A stretch of 33,545 nucleotides of DNA from Actinomadura geliboluensis (GTDB lineage: Bacteria > Actinomycetota > Actinomycetes > Streptosporangiales > Streptosporangiaceae). This document shows, piece after piece, positions 1 to 7,700 of this stretch. A program made the position numbers and the translations under genes. How positions within the stretch are numbered: position 1 is the stretch's first letter; each line of letters opens with the position of its first letter. The notes beneath the pieces are model-generated. The model did no database searches, had not been told where the DNA came from, and was given only the letters and a program-made list of their open reading frames with translations. The stretch spans positions 1 through 33,545 of the forward strand of contig NZ_VCKZ01000040.1 of NCBI RefSeq assembly GCF_005889745.1, written 5' to 3'.

Positions 1-2
1 AG

Positions 3-17
3 GTGTATAAGAGACAG
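3..17 (+). other. Tn5/Nextera mosaic-end (adapter) remnant
   Basis: The bases GTGTATAAGAGACAG match the 3' 15 bases of the 19-bp Tn5 mosaic end used in tagmentation libraries. Position 1 also agrees and position 2 does not. It sits exactly at the edge of the sequence, which is what untrimmed adapter at a contig end would look like. I infer an artefact, not a biological Tn5 end. Confidence 0.9.
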
Positions 18-115
18 GATCATGACGCGTCCCCGGCGAAACGCCCACCCGCCGCAAGTGAACACTCCCGCAAGACCCCGTAACGAGCCGCAAGAAAGGC
101 CGCACCCAACACGCC

Positions 116-143
116 AACGGCCCCGCCAGAAGGCGAGGCCGTT
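116..143 (-). terminator. Hairpin terminator downstream of alkB
   Basis: Read on the minus strand, a 12-bp stem (AACGGCCTCGCC with GGCGGGGCCGTT, one G-U pair) closes a 4-base loop about 40 bases after the alkB stop. There is no long T run. It is nearly identical to the hairpin at 2179-2206 that follows the DUF397 gene, so both are probably copies of one intrinsic terminator. Confidence 0.7.
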
Positions 144-185
144 CGCAGTACTCGTGGGCTAAGAGATGCAGCTCCCGCGCGGTCA
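116..185 (-). repeat. Direct repeat copy 1: terminator plus DUF397 3'-end relic
   Basis: Bases 116-157 match 2179-2220 with three mismatches in 42. The similarity continues more weakly through 158-182. There the minus strand reads Arg-Glu-Leu-His-Leu in the same register as the Gly-Glu-Leu-His-Leu end of the DUF397 protein at 2225-2416, but without its stop codon. This copy lies directly after the alkB stop. It looks like the remnant of a second DUF397 gene end, and the alkB-tetR segment lies between the two copies. Confidence 0.65.
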
Positions 186-1370
186 CCGGGCGGCGGCGCC
201 GTAGCGGGCGAGGAGTTTAGCGCGTTTGGCCGGGTGGACGTTGCAGCGGGTGATGTCGCCGTCGTAGTGCTCGAGCACCTTCTTGTCCATGACGTGGAAC
301 CACCACGGCGGCACGACCGCGCGCAGGATCATGGTGGCGTAGCCCGCGGGGAGCTGCGGCGCGTCCGGGAAGTCGCGCAGCATCTGGTAGCGGCGTCCGG
401 GGTTGGCGTGGTGGTCGGAGTGCCGCTGCAGGTTGTAGAGCAGCACGTTGGAGGCGACGCGGTTGCTGTTCCAGCTGTGCTCGGGCGCCGTGCGCTCATA
501 GCCGCCGTTCGCGTTCTTGCGCCGGAGCAGGCCGTAGTGCTCCAGGTAGTTGACGACCTCCAGCATCATGAAGCCGAGCACCGCCTGCAGCACCAGGTAG
601 GGCAGGAGTTCGAGACCGAAGACGGCGGCCAGGACGCCGAACAGCGCCGCGGTCACGAGCCAGCCCTGGAGGACGTTGTTGCGCGGCGTCCACGGGCTCT
701 TGCCCTTCCTCGCCAGGCGGCCCTTCTCCAGCCGCCAGCAGGACAGGATGCCGCCGAAGATCGTCCGGGGCAGGAAGCGGTAGAACGACTCGCCCATGCG
801 GGCGGTGGCCGGGTCCTCGGGGGTGGCGACGCGGGCGTGGTGTCCGCGGTTGTGCTCGACGACGAAGTGGCCGTAACCCGTCTGCGCGAGTGTGACCTTG
901 GCGAGGAAGACCTCGACCTTCTCCCGGCGGTGCCCCATCTCGTGCGCGGCCGCGATGCCGATGCCGCCGATCATGCCGATCGTCGTGGCGAACCCGATCC
1001 GGTCGGCCACGCTCATCGACTCGCGCACTAGGAGCGCGCTGCCGACGATCAGCGACGCGTACTGGATCGGGATGAACAGGAGGTTGGCCCACATGTAGAA
1101 GCGGTCCTTGGCGAGCCGCGGCATCGCGCTCTCCGGCGGGTTGGTGGGGTCCTCGCCGAAGAGCAGGTCGAAGGCCGGGAAGACCCCGAAGATCAGCACC
1201 GGCCCGAGCCACCAGAAGACGTCCAGCCCGGTGAGGCCGACCAGCCCCCACGCGAGGAAGGGGATCGCGGGCACCACCAGCCCGAGCAGCCATGCGTACC
1301 GCTTGGGGTCCTTCCACTCCGCCTCGGCCCGGCTGGCGCTCCCCGCGCCGGCCGCCTCAGTCGCGACCAC
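183..1370 (-). CDS. alkB: Alkane 1-monooxygenase (AlkB-type membrane di-iron hydroxylase)
   Basis: This integral-membrane non-haem di-iron enzyme hydroxylates the terminal carbon of medium-chain n-alkanes, taking electrons from rubredoxin and rubredoxin reductase. The 395-residue reading has the family's histidine clusters: HEMGH (143-147), EHNRGHH (172-178) and LQRHSDHH (314-321), plus the signature NYLEHYGLLR (274-283). Several hydrophobic segments cover about 28-48, 52-70, 95-115 and 238-270. No rubredoxin domain is fused and no rubredoxin gene is in the window, so the redox partners must lie elsewhere. I chose the GTG at 1370 because AAGGCGG lies eight bases upstream; a TTG at 1397 is in frame but lacks a ribosome-binding site. 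It is divergent from the TetR gene, and a palindrome overlaps its -10 element. Confidence 0.93.
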   Translation of the reverse strand: MVATEAAGAGSASRAEAEWKDPKRYAWLLGLVVPAIPFLAWGLVGLTGLDVFWWLGPVLIFGVFPAFDLLFGEDPTNPPESAMPRLAKDRFYMWANLLFIPIQYASLIVGSALLVRESMSVADRIGFATTIGMIGGIGIAAAHEMGHRREKVEVFLAKVTLAQTGYGHFVVEHNRGHHARVATPEDPATARMGESFYRFLPRTIFGGILSCWRLEKGRLARKGKSPWTPRNNVLQGWLVTAALFGVLAAVFGLELLPYLVLQAVLGFMMLEVVNYLEHYGLLRRKNANGGYERTAPEHSWNSNRVASNVLLYNLQRHSDHHANPGRRYQMLRDFPDAPQLPAGYATMILRAVVPPWWFHVMDKKVLEHYDGDITRCNVHPAKRAKLLARYGAAAR

Positions 1371-1400
1371 GACCACCACCGCCTTACAGATCGGCAAGTT

Positions 1401-1437
1401 CTGTCTGGAAATTAGACAGTTACTCCAAAAGTGTCAA
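1401..1437 (-). promoter_or_regulatory. alkB promoter with overlapping TetR-type operator
   Basis: On the minus strand a consensus -35 TTGACA (1432-1437) is followed after 17 bases by TAATTT (1409-1414); TCTAAT with a 15-base spacer is an alternative -10. The inverted repeat CTGTCT-7 bases-AGACAG (1401-1419) covers the -10. A regulator bound there would block RNA polymerase, and the divergent TetR protein is the obvious candidate. The link to that protein is inferred. Confidence 0.7.
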
Positions 1438-1461
1438 GCATTAGGTGCGTCACAGGCCGTC

Positions 1462-1467
1462 TACGAT
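1462..1467 (+). promoter_or_regulatory. -10 element of a probably leaderless tetR transcript
   Basis: TACGAT fits an actinobacterial -10 and ends eight bases before the ATG at 1476. Transcription would start at or next to the start codon. No clear -35 is visible and no Shine-Dalgarno precedes the ATG. Confidence 0.5.
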
Positions 1468-1475
1468 AGGGCGAG

Positions 1476-2081
1476 ATGACGCCCTACCGAGAGACCGTCC
1501 GCTCGCTGCTGCGCGAGCGTCTGCTGGACGCCGCCTACGAGCTGGTCGCCGCGGGCGGATGGGGCGGCATGCGGATGACGCACCTGGCGTCCCGGGCGGG
1601 AGTGAGCAGGCAGACCGTCTACACCGAGTTCGGCACCAAGGACGCGATCGGCGAGGCGCTGGTCATGCGCGAGGTGGAGCGCTTCCTGGCCGGCATCAAG
1701 ACGGAACTCGACGCCAACCGCGACCGGCTCGCCGACGCGATCGCCGCCGGGGTGTCCTTCACGCTCCGCGAGGCGGCCGACAACCCGCTGCTCAAGAGCG
1801 TCCTCACCAGCGCGCGCGGCGGCAACGAGGAACTGCTGGCACTCCTGACGGTCCGCTCCGACCAGCTCCTGCGCACGGCGGAGGGGATGCTCGGCGACTA
1901 TGTCTCCGACGCCTGGCCGGAGATCGACCCGCTGTCGAGGAGCCTGGCCATCGAGACGGTCGTCCGCATCACCATCAGCCACCTCGTCCAGCCGGTCGCA
2001 CCGGTAGAGGAGACCGCCGCCCGCGTGGCCGAGATCACCATGCGCGTAGCCAGCACAAACGCCCCCGACCCCACCGCCTAG
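1476..2081 (+). CDS. TetR family transcriptional regulator
   Basis: A 201-residue one-component regulator with an N-terminal TetR helix-turn-helix at about residues 15-60 (recognition region SRAGVSRQTVYTEFGTKDAI). The helical C-terminal ligand-binding domain resembles those of actinobacterial alkane and fatty-acid regulators. It is transcribed away from alkB with 105 bases between the start codons, and the palindrome at 1401-1419 in that gap overlaps the alkB -10. The arrangement suggests a repressor of alkB relieved by an alkane or a derived acyl compound. The DNA-binding fold is clear; the ligand and target are inferred. The start has a -10 hexamer eight bases upstream and no Shine-Dalgarno, consistent with leaderless translation. 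Confidence 0.9.
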   Translation: MTPYRETVRSLLRERLLDAAYELVAAGGWGGMRMTHLASRAGVSRQTVYTEFGTKDAIGEALVMREVERFLAGIKTELDANRDRLADAIAAGVSFTLREAADNPLLKSVLTSARGGNEELLALLTVRSDQLLRTAEGMLGDYVSDAWPEIDPLSRSLAIETVVRITISHLVQPVAPVEETAARVAEITMRVASTNAPDPTA

Positions 2082-2178
2082 GACGCCCTAGCGGCGCACG
2101 CCCCCTCCCATGCCAGGCGCCCTTGCCGAGATTTACAGGGGAGTCGGCAGGTCGACCACGTCCACACATGGAAGCAGA

Positions 2179-2206
2179 AACGGCCCCGCCGAAAGGCGAG
2201 GCCGTT
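2179..2206 (-). terminator. Intrinsic terminator of the XRE-DUF397 operon
   Basis: Minus strand: 12-bp stem AACGGCCTCGCC / GGCGGGGCCGTT with a TTTC loop, followed by a T-rich stretch (TTTCTGCTTCC). It lies 18 bases after the DUF397 stop. Confidence 0.75.
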
Positions 2207-2249
2207 CGCAGTATTCGTGGGGGGTCAGAGGTGCAGTTCTCCCCGCTTC
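2179..2249 (-). repeat. Direct repeat copy 2: DUF397 3' end plus terminator
   Basis: The partner of the repeat at 116-185, in the same orientation. Bases 2179-2220 differ from copy 1 at three positions. Beyond 2220 the repeat runs into the last codons of the intact DUF397 gene, so this is probably the parental copy. Confidence 0.65.
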
Positions 2250-2416
2250 ACAGCGCTGATGAGCTGGGCAAAGCTCTCCGCGGAGAGGGCGAGGTGTCCG
2301 GCGCCGGGGTCCTTGCTGTCGCGCACACCGATTACGGTGTTGAGGCTCGCGACCTCAACGCAGTCGCCGCCCGTAGAACTAGAGCGGCTCGACTTACGCC
2401 AGGCGGGCTCGGTCAT
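2225..2416 (-). CDS. DUF397 domain protein
   Basis: A 63-residue protein with the complete DUF397 pattern: N-terminal WRKSSRSS, a central CVEVA, then VRDSKDPGAGHLALS, and a C-terminal segment ending in GELHL. DUF397 proteins are small actinomycete proteins that usually accompany a DUF5753 XRE regulator and act with it in development or secondary metabolism; the biochemical role is unsettled. The start ATG overlaps the stop of the upstream XRE gene by four bases, so the two are translationally coupled. A strong hairpin follows the stop. A relic of a second DUF397 3' end occurs at 145-182. Confidence 0.92.
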   Translation of the reverse strand: MTEPAWRKSSRSSSTGGDCVEVASLNTVIGVRDSKDPGAGHLALSAESFAQLISAVKRGELHL

Positions 2417-3228
2417 CGCGTGGTCTCCATCTGATCGGCGATCAACCTACGGGTCAGGGGCTCAGGCAGCGCCCGCGCCCCGATCCGCTCCCACTGTAGC
2501 CCCATATCGGTGAGCTTTGTCGGATCAGTGATCAATCTTCCCTCTATTGCGGCCTCGATGTAGACCACATTGCCCCGTTCGACCGTCATCAGCTTGAACG
2601 ACCCGTCCTGCCCCATATGCGCGCCGGCTTCCCAGGGGATGATGCGCACCATGGCGTGCGGCCAGTCGGCCACCTTCAGGAGTCCGGCTAGCTGCTCGCG
2701 CATCACTTCCCGCCCGCCGACCTGGCGCGTGATCACTGCCTGATCAAGCAACACGTAGAGCTGCGGGGGGTTGGGGCCATCCAGGATCGCCTGGCGTGCC
2801 AACCGCCGCTCCCATAGCTCGTCCGCTTCCGGCTTGCCGATCCCTGCGGAGTCGAATCCAGCCCGCGCGTAACCCTCCGTCTGAATGAGACCCGGAACCC
2901 ACAAACTTTCGTAGGTCCTGATGACAGATGCCTTTGCCTCGTACTCGATGTTCTGGCGGCGCCAATCCGGGTCGTGCATCGACTCCGCATATCGGCGAAT
3001 CCGGACGAAATGGCCGCGAGTGTGCCAAAGTTGGTCCAGAATTTCGGCCTTGCGTTCGGGGACTTTTGATGTGCCCGATTCGTAGTTCGAAACCGTGGAA
3101 TCGTCGACCCCAAGGATCTCGGCGAGCCGAGCCTGTGACAGGTTGCGCTCGATGCGCCATATTCGCAGGTCAACGGCTAGCCAGTGCCATGGGTTGTGGT
3201 CCGGATCGAGTCGGTCGGCCTTCCCCAT
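2413..3228 (-). CDS. XRE family regulator with DUF5753 domain
   Basis: A 271-residue protein with an N-terminal helix-turn-helix of the Cro/C1 type (about 17-72; core LSQARLAEILGVDDSTVSNYESG) and a C-terminal DUF5753 domain (about 85-260; landmarks VPGLIQTEGYARA and RRLARQAIL). It belongs to the actinomycete WhiJ-like group, which works with a DUF397 protein and an anti-sigma-like ATPase. All three types are here: DUF397 overlaps downstream and the ATPase is divergent upstream. AAGGA six bases before the ATG supports the start. This stretch and its upstream gap are visibly less GC-rich than their neighbours, which may reflect horizontal movement of the module. Confidence 0.93.
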   Translation of the reverse strand: MGKADRLDPDHNPWHWLAVDLRIWRIERNLSQARLAEILGVDDSTVSNYESGTSKVPERKAEILDQLWHTRGHFVRIRRYAESMHDPDWRRQNIEYEAKASVIRTYESLWVPGLIQTEGYARAGFDSAGIGKPEADELWERRLARQAILDGPNPPQLYVLLDQAVITRQVGGREVMREQLAGLLKVADWPHAMVRIIPWEAGAHMGQDGSFKLMTVERGNVVYIEAAIEGRLITDPTKLTDMGLQWERIGARALPEPLTRRLIADQMETTR

Positions 3229-3327
3229 TCAAGATCCTTAATGTTGATATTCCTGAACGAAAGAAGACAAGCATAACTGCCGGACGCCAGTCTGTGAGCA
3301 GAAACGCAGACAGTGAGAGGGCGACCG
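3229..3327. promoter_or_regulatory. Divergent control region, XRE gene and ATPase gene
   Basis: A relatively A+T-rich 99-bp gap between divergent starts. It contains an imperfect inverted repeat, GTCTGTG (3290-3296) and CGCAGAC (3305-3311) around eight bases, just before the ATPase ribosome-binding site. This could be an operator for the XRE protein. I cannot assign -35/-10 elements with confidence. Confidence 0.4.
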
Positions 3328-3831
3328 ATGTCCGCGATATCCATAATGGACGTAGATCCGCAAAACATGCTCAGTGAGACGTTCCGGGCTTATCCGGAGA
3401 CCGTCTATCTCGCGCGCGAACTCGTGCGCAGCGCACTCGCCTCGTGGGGGCTCAGGGCCTTCGAGGGCGACGCCTGCCAGATCATGACCGAGCTCGCGTC
3501 CAACGCGGCCCGGCTCTGCAAGGGCAAGAACATCCGCGTATGGACCAGCCGGATCGACCAAGGTGTCGAAATGTGCGTGTGGGACGACCACCCCGGCCGG
3601 CCCGTGATCCAGCAGCCCCACCTCTTCGACACGTCCGGACGCGGACTCGTCCTCGTCCAGGCGTTCGCGTCCGGCGGCTGCGGATGGTTCGCGCTCGGCG
3701 AGGGCAAGGCCGTGTGGGCGCGGATCGCCATCGACCACGGATACATGCTCAATGCCGCGCGCAGGGCGGGCCGCCCGATCGTCGGACCACTTCGCCACGT
3801 CGACAGGCCGTGCACGCCGCTGCACTCATAG
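3328..3831 (+). CDS. ATP-binding protein, RsbW/SpoIIAB-like (HATPase_c_2)
   Basis: A 167-residue single-domain GHKL ATPase of the anti-sigma-factor/serine-kinase type. The N box is seen in MTELASNAARL (family ELxxNA), followed by VWDDHPGRP (family DxGxG position, here degenerate) and SGRGLVLVQAFA (G box). Such proteins bind sigma factors or anti-anti-sigma factors; in actinomycetes many accompany XRE-DUF397 pairs, as here, divergently. The ATG at 3328 is preferred because GAGAGG ends seven bases upstream; a GTG at 3313 would add five residues. The DxGxG loop reads DDHPG, so ATP binding or kinase activity may be altered. The partner cannot be deduced. Confidence 0.88.
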   Translation: MSAISIMDVDPQNMLSETFRAYPETVYLARELVRSALASWGLRAFEGDACQIMTELASNAARLCKGKNIRVWTSRIDQGVEMCVWDDHPGRPVIQQPHLFDTSGRGLVLVQAFASGGCGWFALGEGKAVWARIAIDHGYMLNAARRAGRPIVGPLRHVDRPCTPLHS

Positions 3832-4225
3832 ACTGCCCCCGCCCTGCGGAGCGCGTCCCACCAGTTCCCCCAGCTCGGTGGGCTTCCCCCGCACCCCGCA
3901 GGGCGGGCGGCGACCACGTCTGAAGGTCGTCCAAGAGAAACAAGACCCTGGACGCGCACGCGCGTTCGCGCGGTAGAAATGCTTCGGTCGGCGGTCGCGG
4001 GTCACGGACAGTCACCGCCTGCACGTCCGGTGAAGGTTGGGGTGCCGCTTTGACGAGGTGAACCACGCCTCTCTCGTCTCGGACGACAGTAGCGCCCGTC
4101 CCACGCATCCGGCCGCTCTCCGGAATCCGGCCCCCTGTCAGTCAGGCCACGAGCAAGACGGCCGCGATCCCGCGGGAGGGTCGGGCCAAGCCTGCGAAGC
4201 GCTCGCGGCGGTCTGAGCGATGACC

Positions 4226-4269
4226 TGAAACAGGGAGGCGTCGCCCCCCGGCGGCGCCTCCCTGTTTCA
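4226..4269. terminator. Very stable 20-bp hairpin
   Basis: TGAAACAGGGAGGCGTCGCC (4226-4245) pairs with 4250-4269 over 20 bp with a single T-G mismatch and a CCCC loop. Both flanks carry A/T-rich arm ends (TGAAA and TTTCA), so it could terminate transcription from either side. No obvious gene ends next to it on the plus strand; the candidate peptide gene at 4324-4422 ends 54 bases away on the minus strand. Confidence 0.6.
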
Positions 4270-4323
4270 CTGCGAGCGGCTTGGAACTGGAAGCACCAGT
4301 CCTGTCCGGCTCCTGCGTGCAAC

Positions 4324-4422
4324 TCAGGTCATGTGGACCATCGCTGCCGCACCCGCCTGCGCGGCGGTCAGCGCTACATACGCAACGGCTGTGCCGACCA
4401 CCAGGAAAACGCGTTTCGCCAT
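4324..4422 (-). CDS. Possible 32-residue exported small peptide
   Basis: A minus-strand ATG at 4422 opens a 32-codon frame ending in TGA. The product has a basic start (MAKR), a hydrophobic core (VFLVVGTAVAYVALTAA) and an Ala-rich end (QAGAAAMVHMT). That pattern is a signal peptide or single membrane helix with almost nothing after it. A weak GAGG lies six to ten bases upstream. The strong hairpin at 4226-4269 lies 54 bases downstream and could be its terminator. It is too short for codon statistics to decide, and I know no homologue. Conservation in related genomes would be needed to accept it. Confidence 0.35.
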   Translation of the reverse strand: MAKRVFLVVGTAVAYVALTAAQAGAAAMVHMT

Positions 4423-4716
4423 CGAAGCCTCGTCACCTAGGTCCCAACCGGACTTTCCCGGAATTTCGCGATAAGCCTAGCGCTGCCCGTGCCGCCGCGG
4501 GCGGGAATTGGCGATCTTCCGGATGTGACCGTCGTGCAGGTGTCGTTCACGTGAAATGTCCGATTTGACGGTAATTGTGGTCAGGTGTCTATCGCTAACA
4601 ATGGAGAGACTCTCTAGAACGGCGTCCTAGTGATGAGGTCAGAGTATGAGATTCGATATGTGTTCGGGCGCCGGAGAGACATGGAGAAGGAAGTTCTTCG
4701 CTCGATGCAATGCGCT

Positions 4717-7700
4717 CTAGGTGCCGGTGGCGTGGTCTAGGGAGTGGAGGCGGGCTCGCAGGTGCTCCGCATCTGGGAGGTCATGCGTGGTGAAGAGGCG
4801 GAGCGCCTCCTCCCAGTGGTGGCGAGCGGCCTCGGTGCCCTGGATGTGGAGGAGGGCCGCGCCCAGGCTCTCCAGGGCCCTCGCCGTCTCGTCGGGGACG
4901 CCTATCTCAGTGGATAAGGAATAAGCCTGCAGGAGGTGGTCCACGGCGGCCGGATATCGACCGGAGGCGCTTAAGGTTTCGCCTAGATGGCGGAGGGCGA
5001 CCGCCTCTTCGTAACGCTCGTTTATGGTGCGTGAAATGGCCAGAGCGCGTTCGTGATGGATGAGCGCCTCGCCGTAGCGGCCGGTGTTGTGGAAAGTGGC
5101 GCCGATGCCGATGAGGGTCTCGACTTGGGTTCGCCGGTCGCCGAGTTCCATGGCTAGGGCGAGCGCAGCGCGATAATTGGCCAGGGCTGTTTCGGGGGCG
5201 CCGGTGCGGCGGTGGACGTTGGCCGCGTTGATGAGCGCGATGGCCCGATGCTGGCGGCTCAACTCGGCGGCACCGGCGGTCTGCTCGTAGTACTCCGCGG
5301 CTCGGTCGACGTCGCCCATGCGGATCATCAGGTCGCCCATGTTGTTGTGCGCCCGCATCCGGCCGCGCGAGTCGCCGATCTCGTTGAAGATCGCGAGGGC
5401 GTCGAGGCGGAGCCGCTCGGCCTCGTGGTAGTCGCCGGTGAATTCCAGGACGATCGCCATGTGGTCGAGGCTCTTGGCCTCTCCATGTCGGTTGCCGAGT
5501 GAGCGATGGATTTCCAGTGCTTTGCGGCAGCGGGCCAATGCTTCGGGGAAGCGGGATTGATGCCAGTGGATGAGGCTTATGTGGCCCAGAATATGGGCTT
5601 CTCCGGGGTGGTCACCGGTCGAACGACTGATTTCTAGCGCCTTTTCCGCATCTTCCATCGCGGTGTCGTAGTCGCCGACGCGGAAACGGATGTGGCTCAG
5701 GTCGGCCAGGGCGCGGGCGATGCCCGGATCGTCGTCCAGGTTCTGAAGCGCCTCGACCGCCTTGGTGTGCAGGTGTGCGGCGGCGTCCCAGTGGCCGCGC
5801 GACTCTAGATGGCCGGCGAGCACACGGGAGAAGCGGGCGACGTGTGCCGGTGAGTCGATGCGGTCGGCTTCGGCTGCGGCGTTCATGAGGCAGGCGTGCT
5901 CGGCGGCGAACCATTCGGCTGCCTCCGTCTCGTCCGCGAGAGGTGGCATGCCCGGCGGCCGGTCGGTCCCGGCGCCGCCCGTGCGATGTGGGGACAGTAG
6001 GTGGTTCGCGTGGTCGGCGGCCGCGAGGTAGAAGTCGAGGATCCGGTGTACGGTCCGGCGGCGCTCCTCGTCGGTGTCGGTCTCTCGGGAGACGCGGCGG
6101 GCGTAGTCCTGGACGAGGTCGTGGAAGCGGTAGCGGCCCCGGGCGGGTTCGGTGATCAGGTGGCGGTCGAGCAACTCCTCCAGGATCCGCTCGGCCTCTT
6201 GGACCGGGCACGCCAGCGCTGCGGCCGCCGCGTCGGCCGTCAGGTCGGGGCCGGGATGCAGGCCGAATGCGCGGAATGCGTCCCGCAGCGGCGGCGGAAG
6301 ACCGCGGTAGGAGACCTCAAAGACCGTGGTGATCTCGCGGTTTTCGTCGCGGAGCTCGTCCAGGCGCCGGTCATCGGAGGACAACCGGGCCAGCAGGTCG
6401 CGGGTGTCCCAGGTGCGCCGGTGCCGCAGCCGGCTCGCCGCCATGCTCACCGCGAGTGGCAGCCGTCCGCAGCGCTCCACGACAGCGGCGACGTCGGCGT
6501 CGGTCTTCGCGCGTCCCGGGCCCGCGATGCCGGTGAACAGCACCATCGCGTCCCGGACGGGCAGAGTCTCCAGCGACAGCGGCCACGCGTCGTGCAGCCC
6601 GGTCAGCCGGCGCCGGCTCGTCACGATCACCAGGCAGCCGGCGGACGCCGGGAGCAGCGGCCGGACCTGGTCGTGCCCGGCGGCGTCGTCCAGCACGAGG
6701 ATCGCGCGGCTGCCCGCCAGCTCGGACCGCCACAGTGCGGCGCGCTCGTCCAGCGCGCGCGGCACCCGCGTCACCGGGACGCCGATCATACGGAGCAGCC
6801 TGTCGAGCGCGTCCGCCGGGTCCATGGGCGGCTGCCCTGGGTCGTGCGCGTGCAGTTGGAGGTACATGGTCCCGTCGGGATAGTGCTCCGCCAGCCGGTG
6901 CGCGAGGTGGACGGCGAGCGCCGACTTCCCGACGCCGGCCATGCCGTCGATGGCGACGACGGTGACCGCGGCACCGGGCGGCGGGCCCGCGCCGCTCGGC
7001 ACCAGCTCCATGAGTTGCCGCATCTCGTCGTCGCGTCCGACGAACACCCGCGCGTGGTGCGGCAGGGTGTGCGGGCGCCGGTCCACGCTCAGCTGGGTGC
7101 CGGGGACGCGCAGCAGCTCCGGGTCGCCCCGCAGGATCTGCTGCTGGAGCCGCTGCAGCCCGGGACCAGGGTCTGTGCCGGACTCGGCCACGAACAGGTC
7201 GTGTGTGCGCCGGTACACCTCCAGGGCCTCGGCCTGCCGGCCGCAACGGTAGAGCGCCATCATGAGCCGCTCGACGGGCCGCTCGTCCAGCGGATGCCGT
7301 TCGGTGAGGTCCGATAACTCGCGGAGGAGGTCGGCGTGGTTGCCGCGCTTCAGTTCGAGATCGATGCGGACGAACGCGGCGGACAGCAGTTCCTGCTCCA
7401 GGCTGTGCCGGGTGCGCTCGGCCCAGCCTCCGGACAGGTCGGCGAGCGGTTCGGCCCGGCACAACTCCGCGGCTTGGCGGTGGTGGTCGAGGGCGTATTC
7501 GTCGTCGCCGCTCTCGGCGATCGCCCGGGCCTGGCCGTACAGCCGCCAGAACCGGTGCAGGTCGACCGACTCATCGTCGACGTCGAGCAGATAGGAACCC
7601 TGCCGAGAGATCAGCGTGGCGCCCTCCGCGTCCCCCAGCCGGCGGCGCAGCCGGGTCATGTAGACCTGGAGCCCCTGCCGGGCCTTGGCCGGCGGGTCGC

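Larger units (their letters stand above)
3832..4716. other. Long gene-poor interval
   Basis: This 885-bp stretch has no convincing conventional gene. It contains a 44-bp hairpin (4226-4269), a possible 32-codon exported peptide gene on the minus strand (4324-4422) and an A+T-richer part (about 4560-4700). A minus-strand reading frame from ATG 4108 begins plausibly (VVRDERGVVHLVKAA, with GAGAG upstream), but its codon bias is weak and it runs antisense into the ATPase gene. I do not call it. No tRNA or insertion-sequence end was recognised. Confidence 0.6.

Noticed and set aside
3749-4108. Minus-strand 119-codon ORF starting at 4108
   Set aside because: The first 40 residues look protein-like and a GAGAG is upstream, but codon bias is weak and the second half lies antisense to the ATPase gene. 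Not enough to call.
4646-4720. 24-codon plus-strand ORF overlapping the SARP stop
   Set aside because: A GAGGT-like ribosome-binding site exists and TTGACG lies upstream, but no good -10 at the right spacing, no codon bias and no recognisable peptide features.
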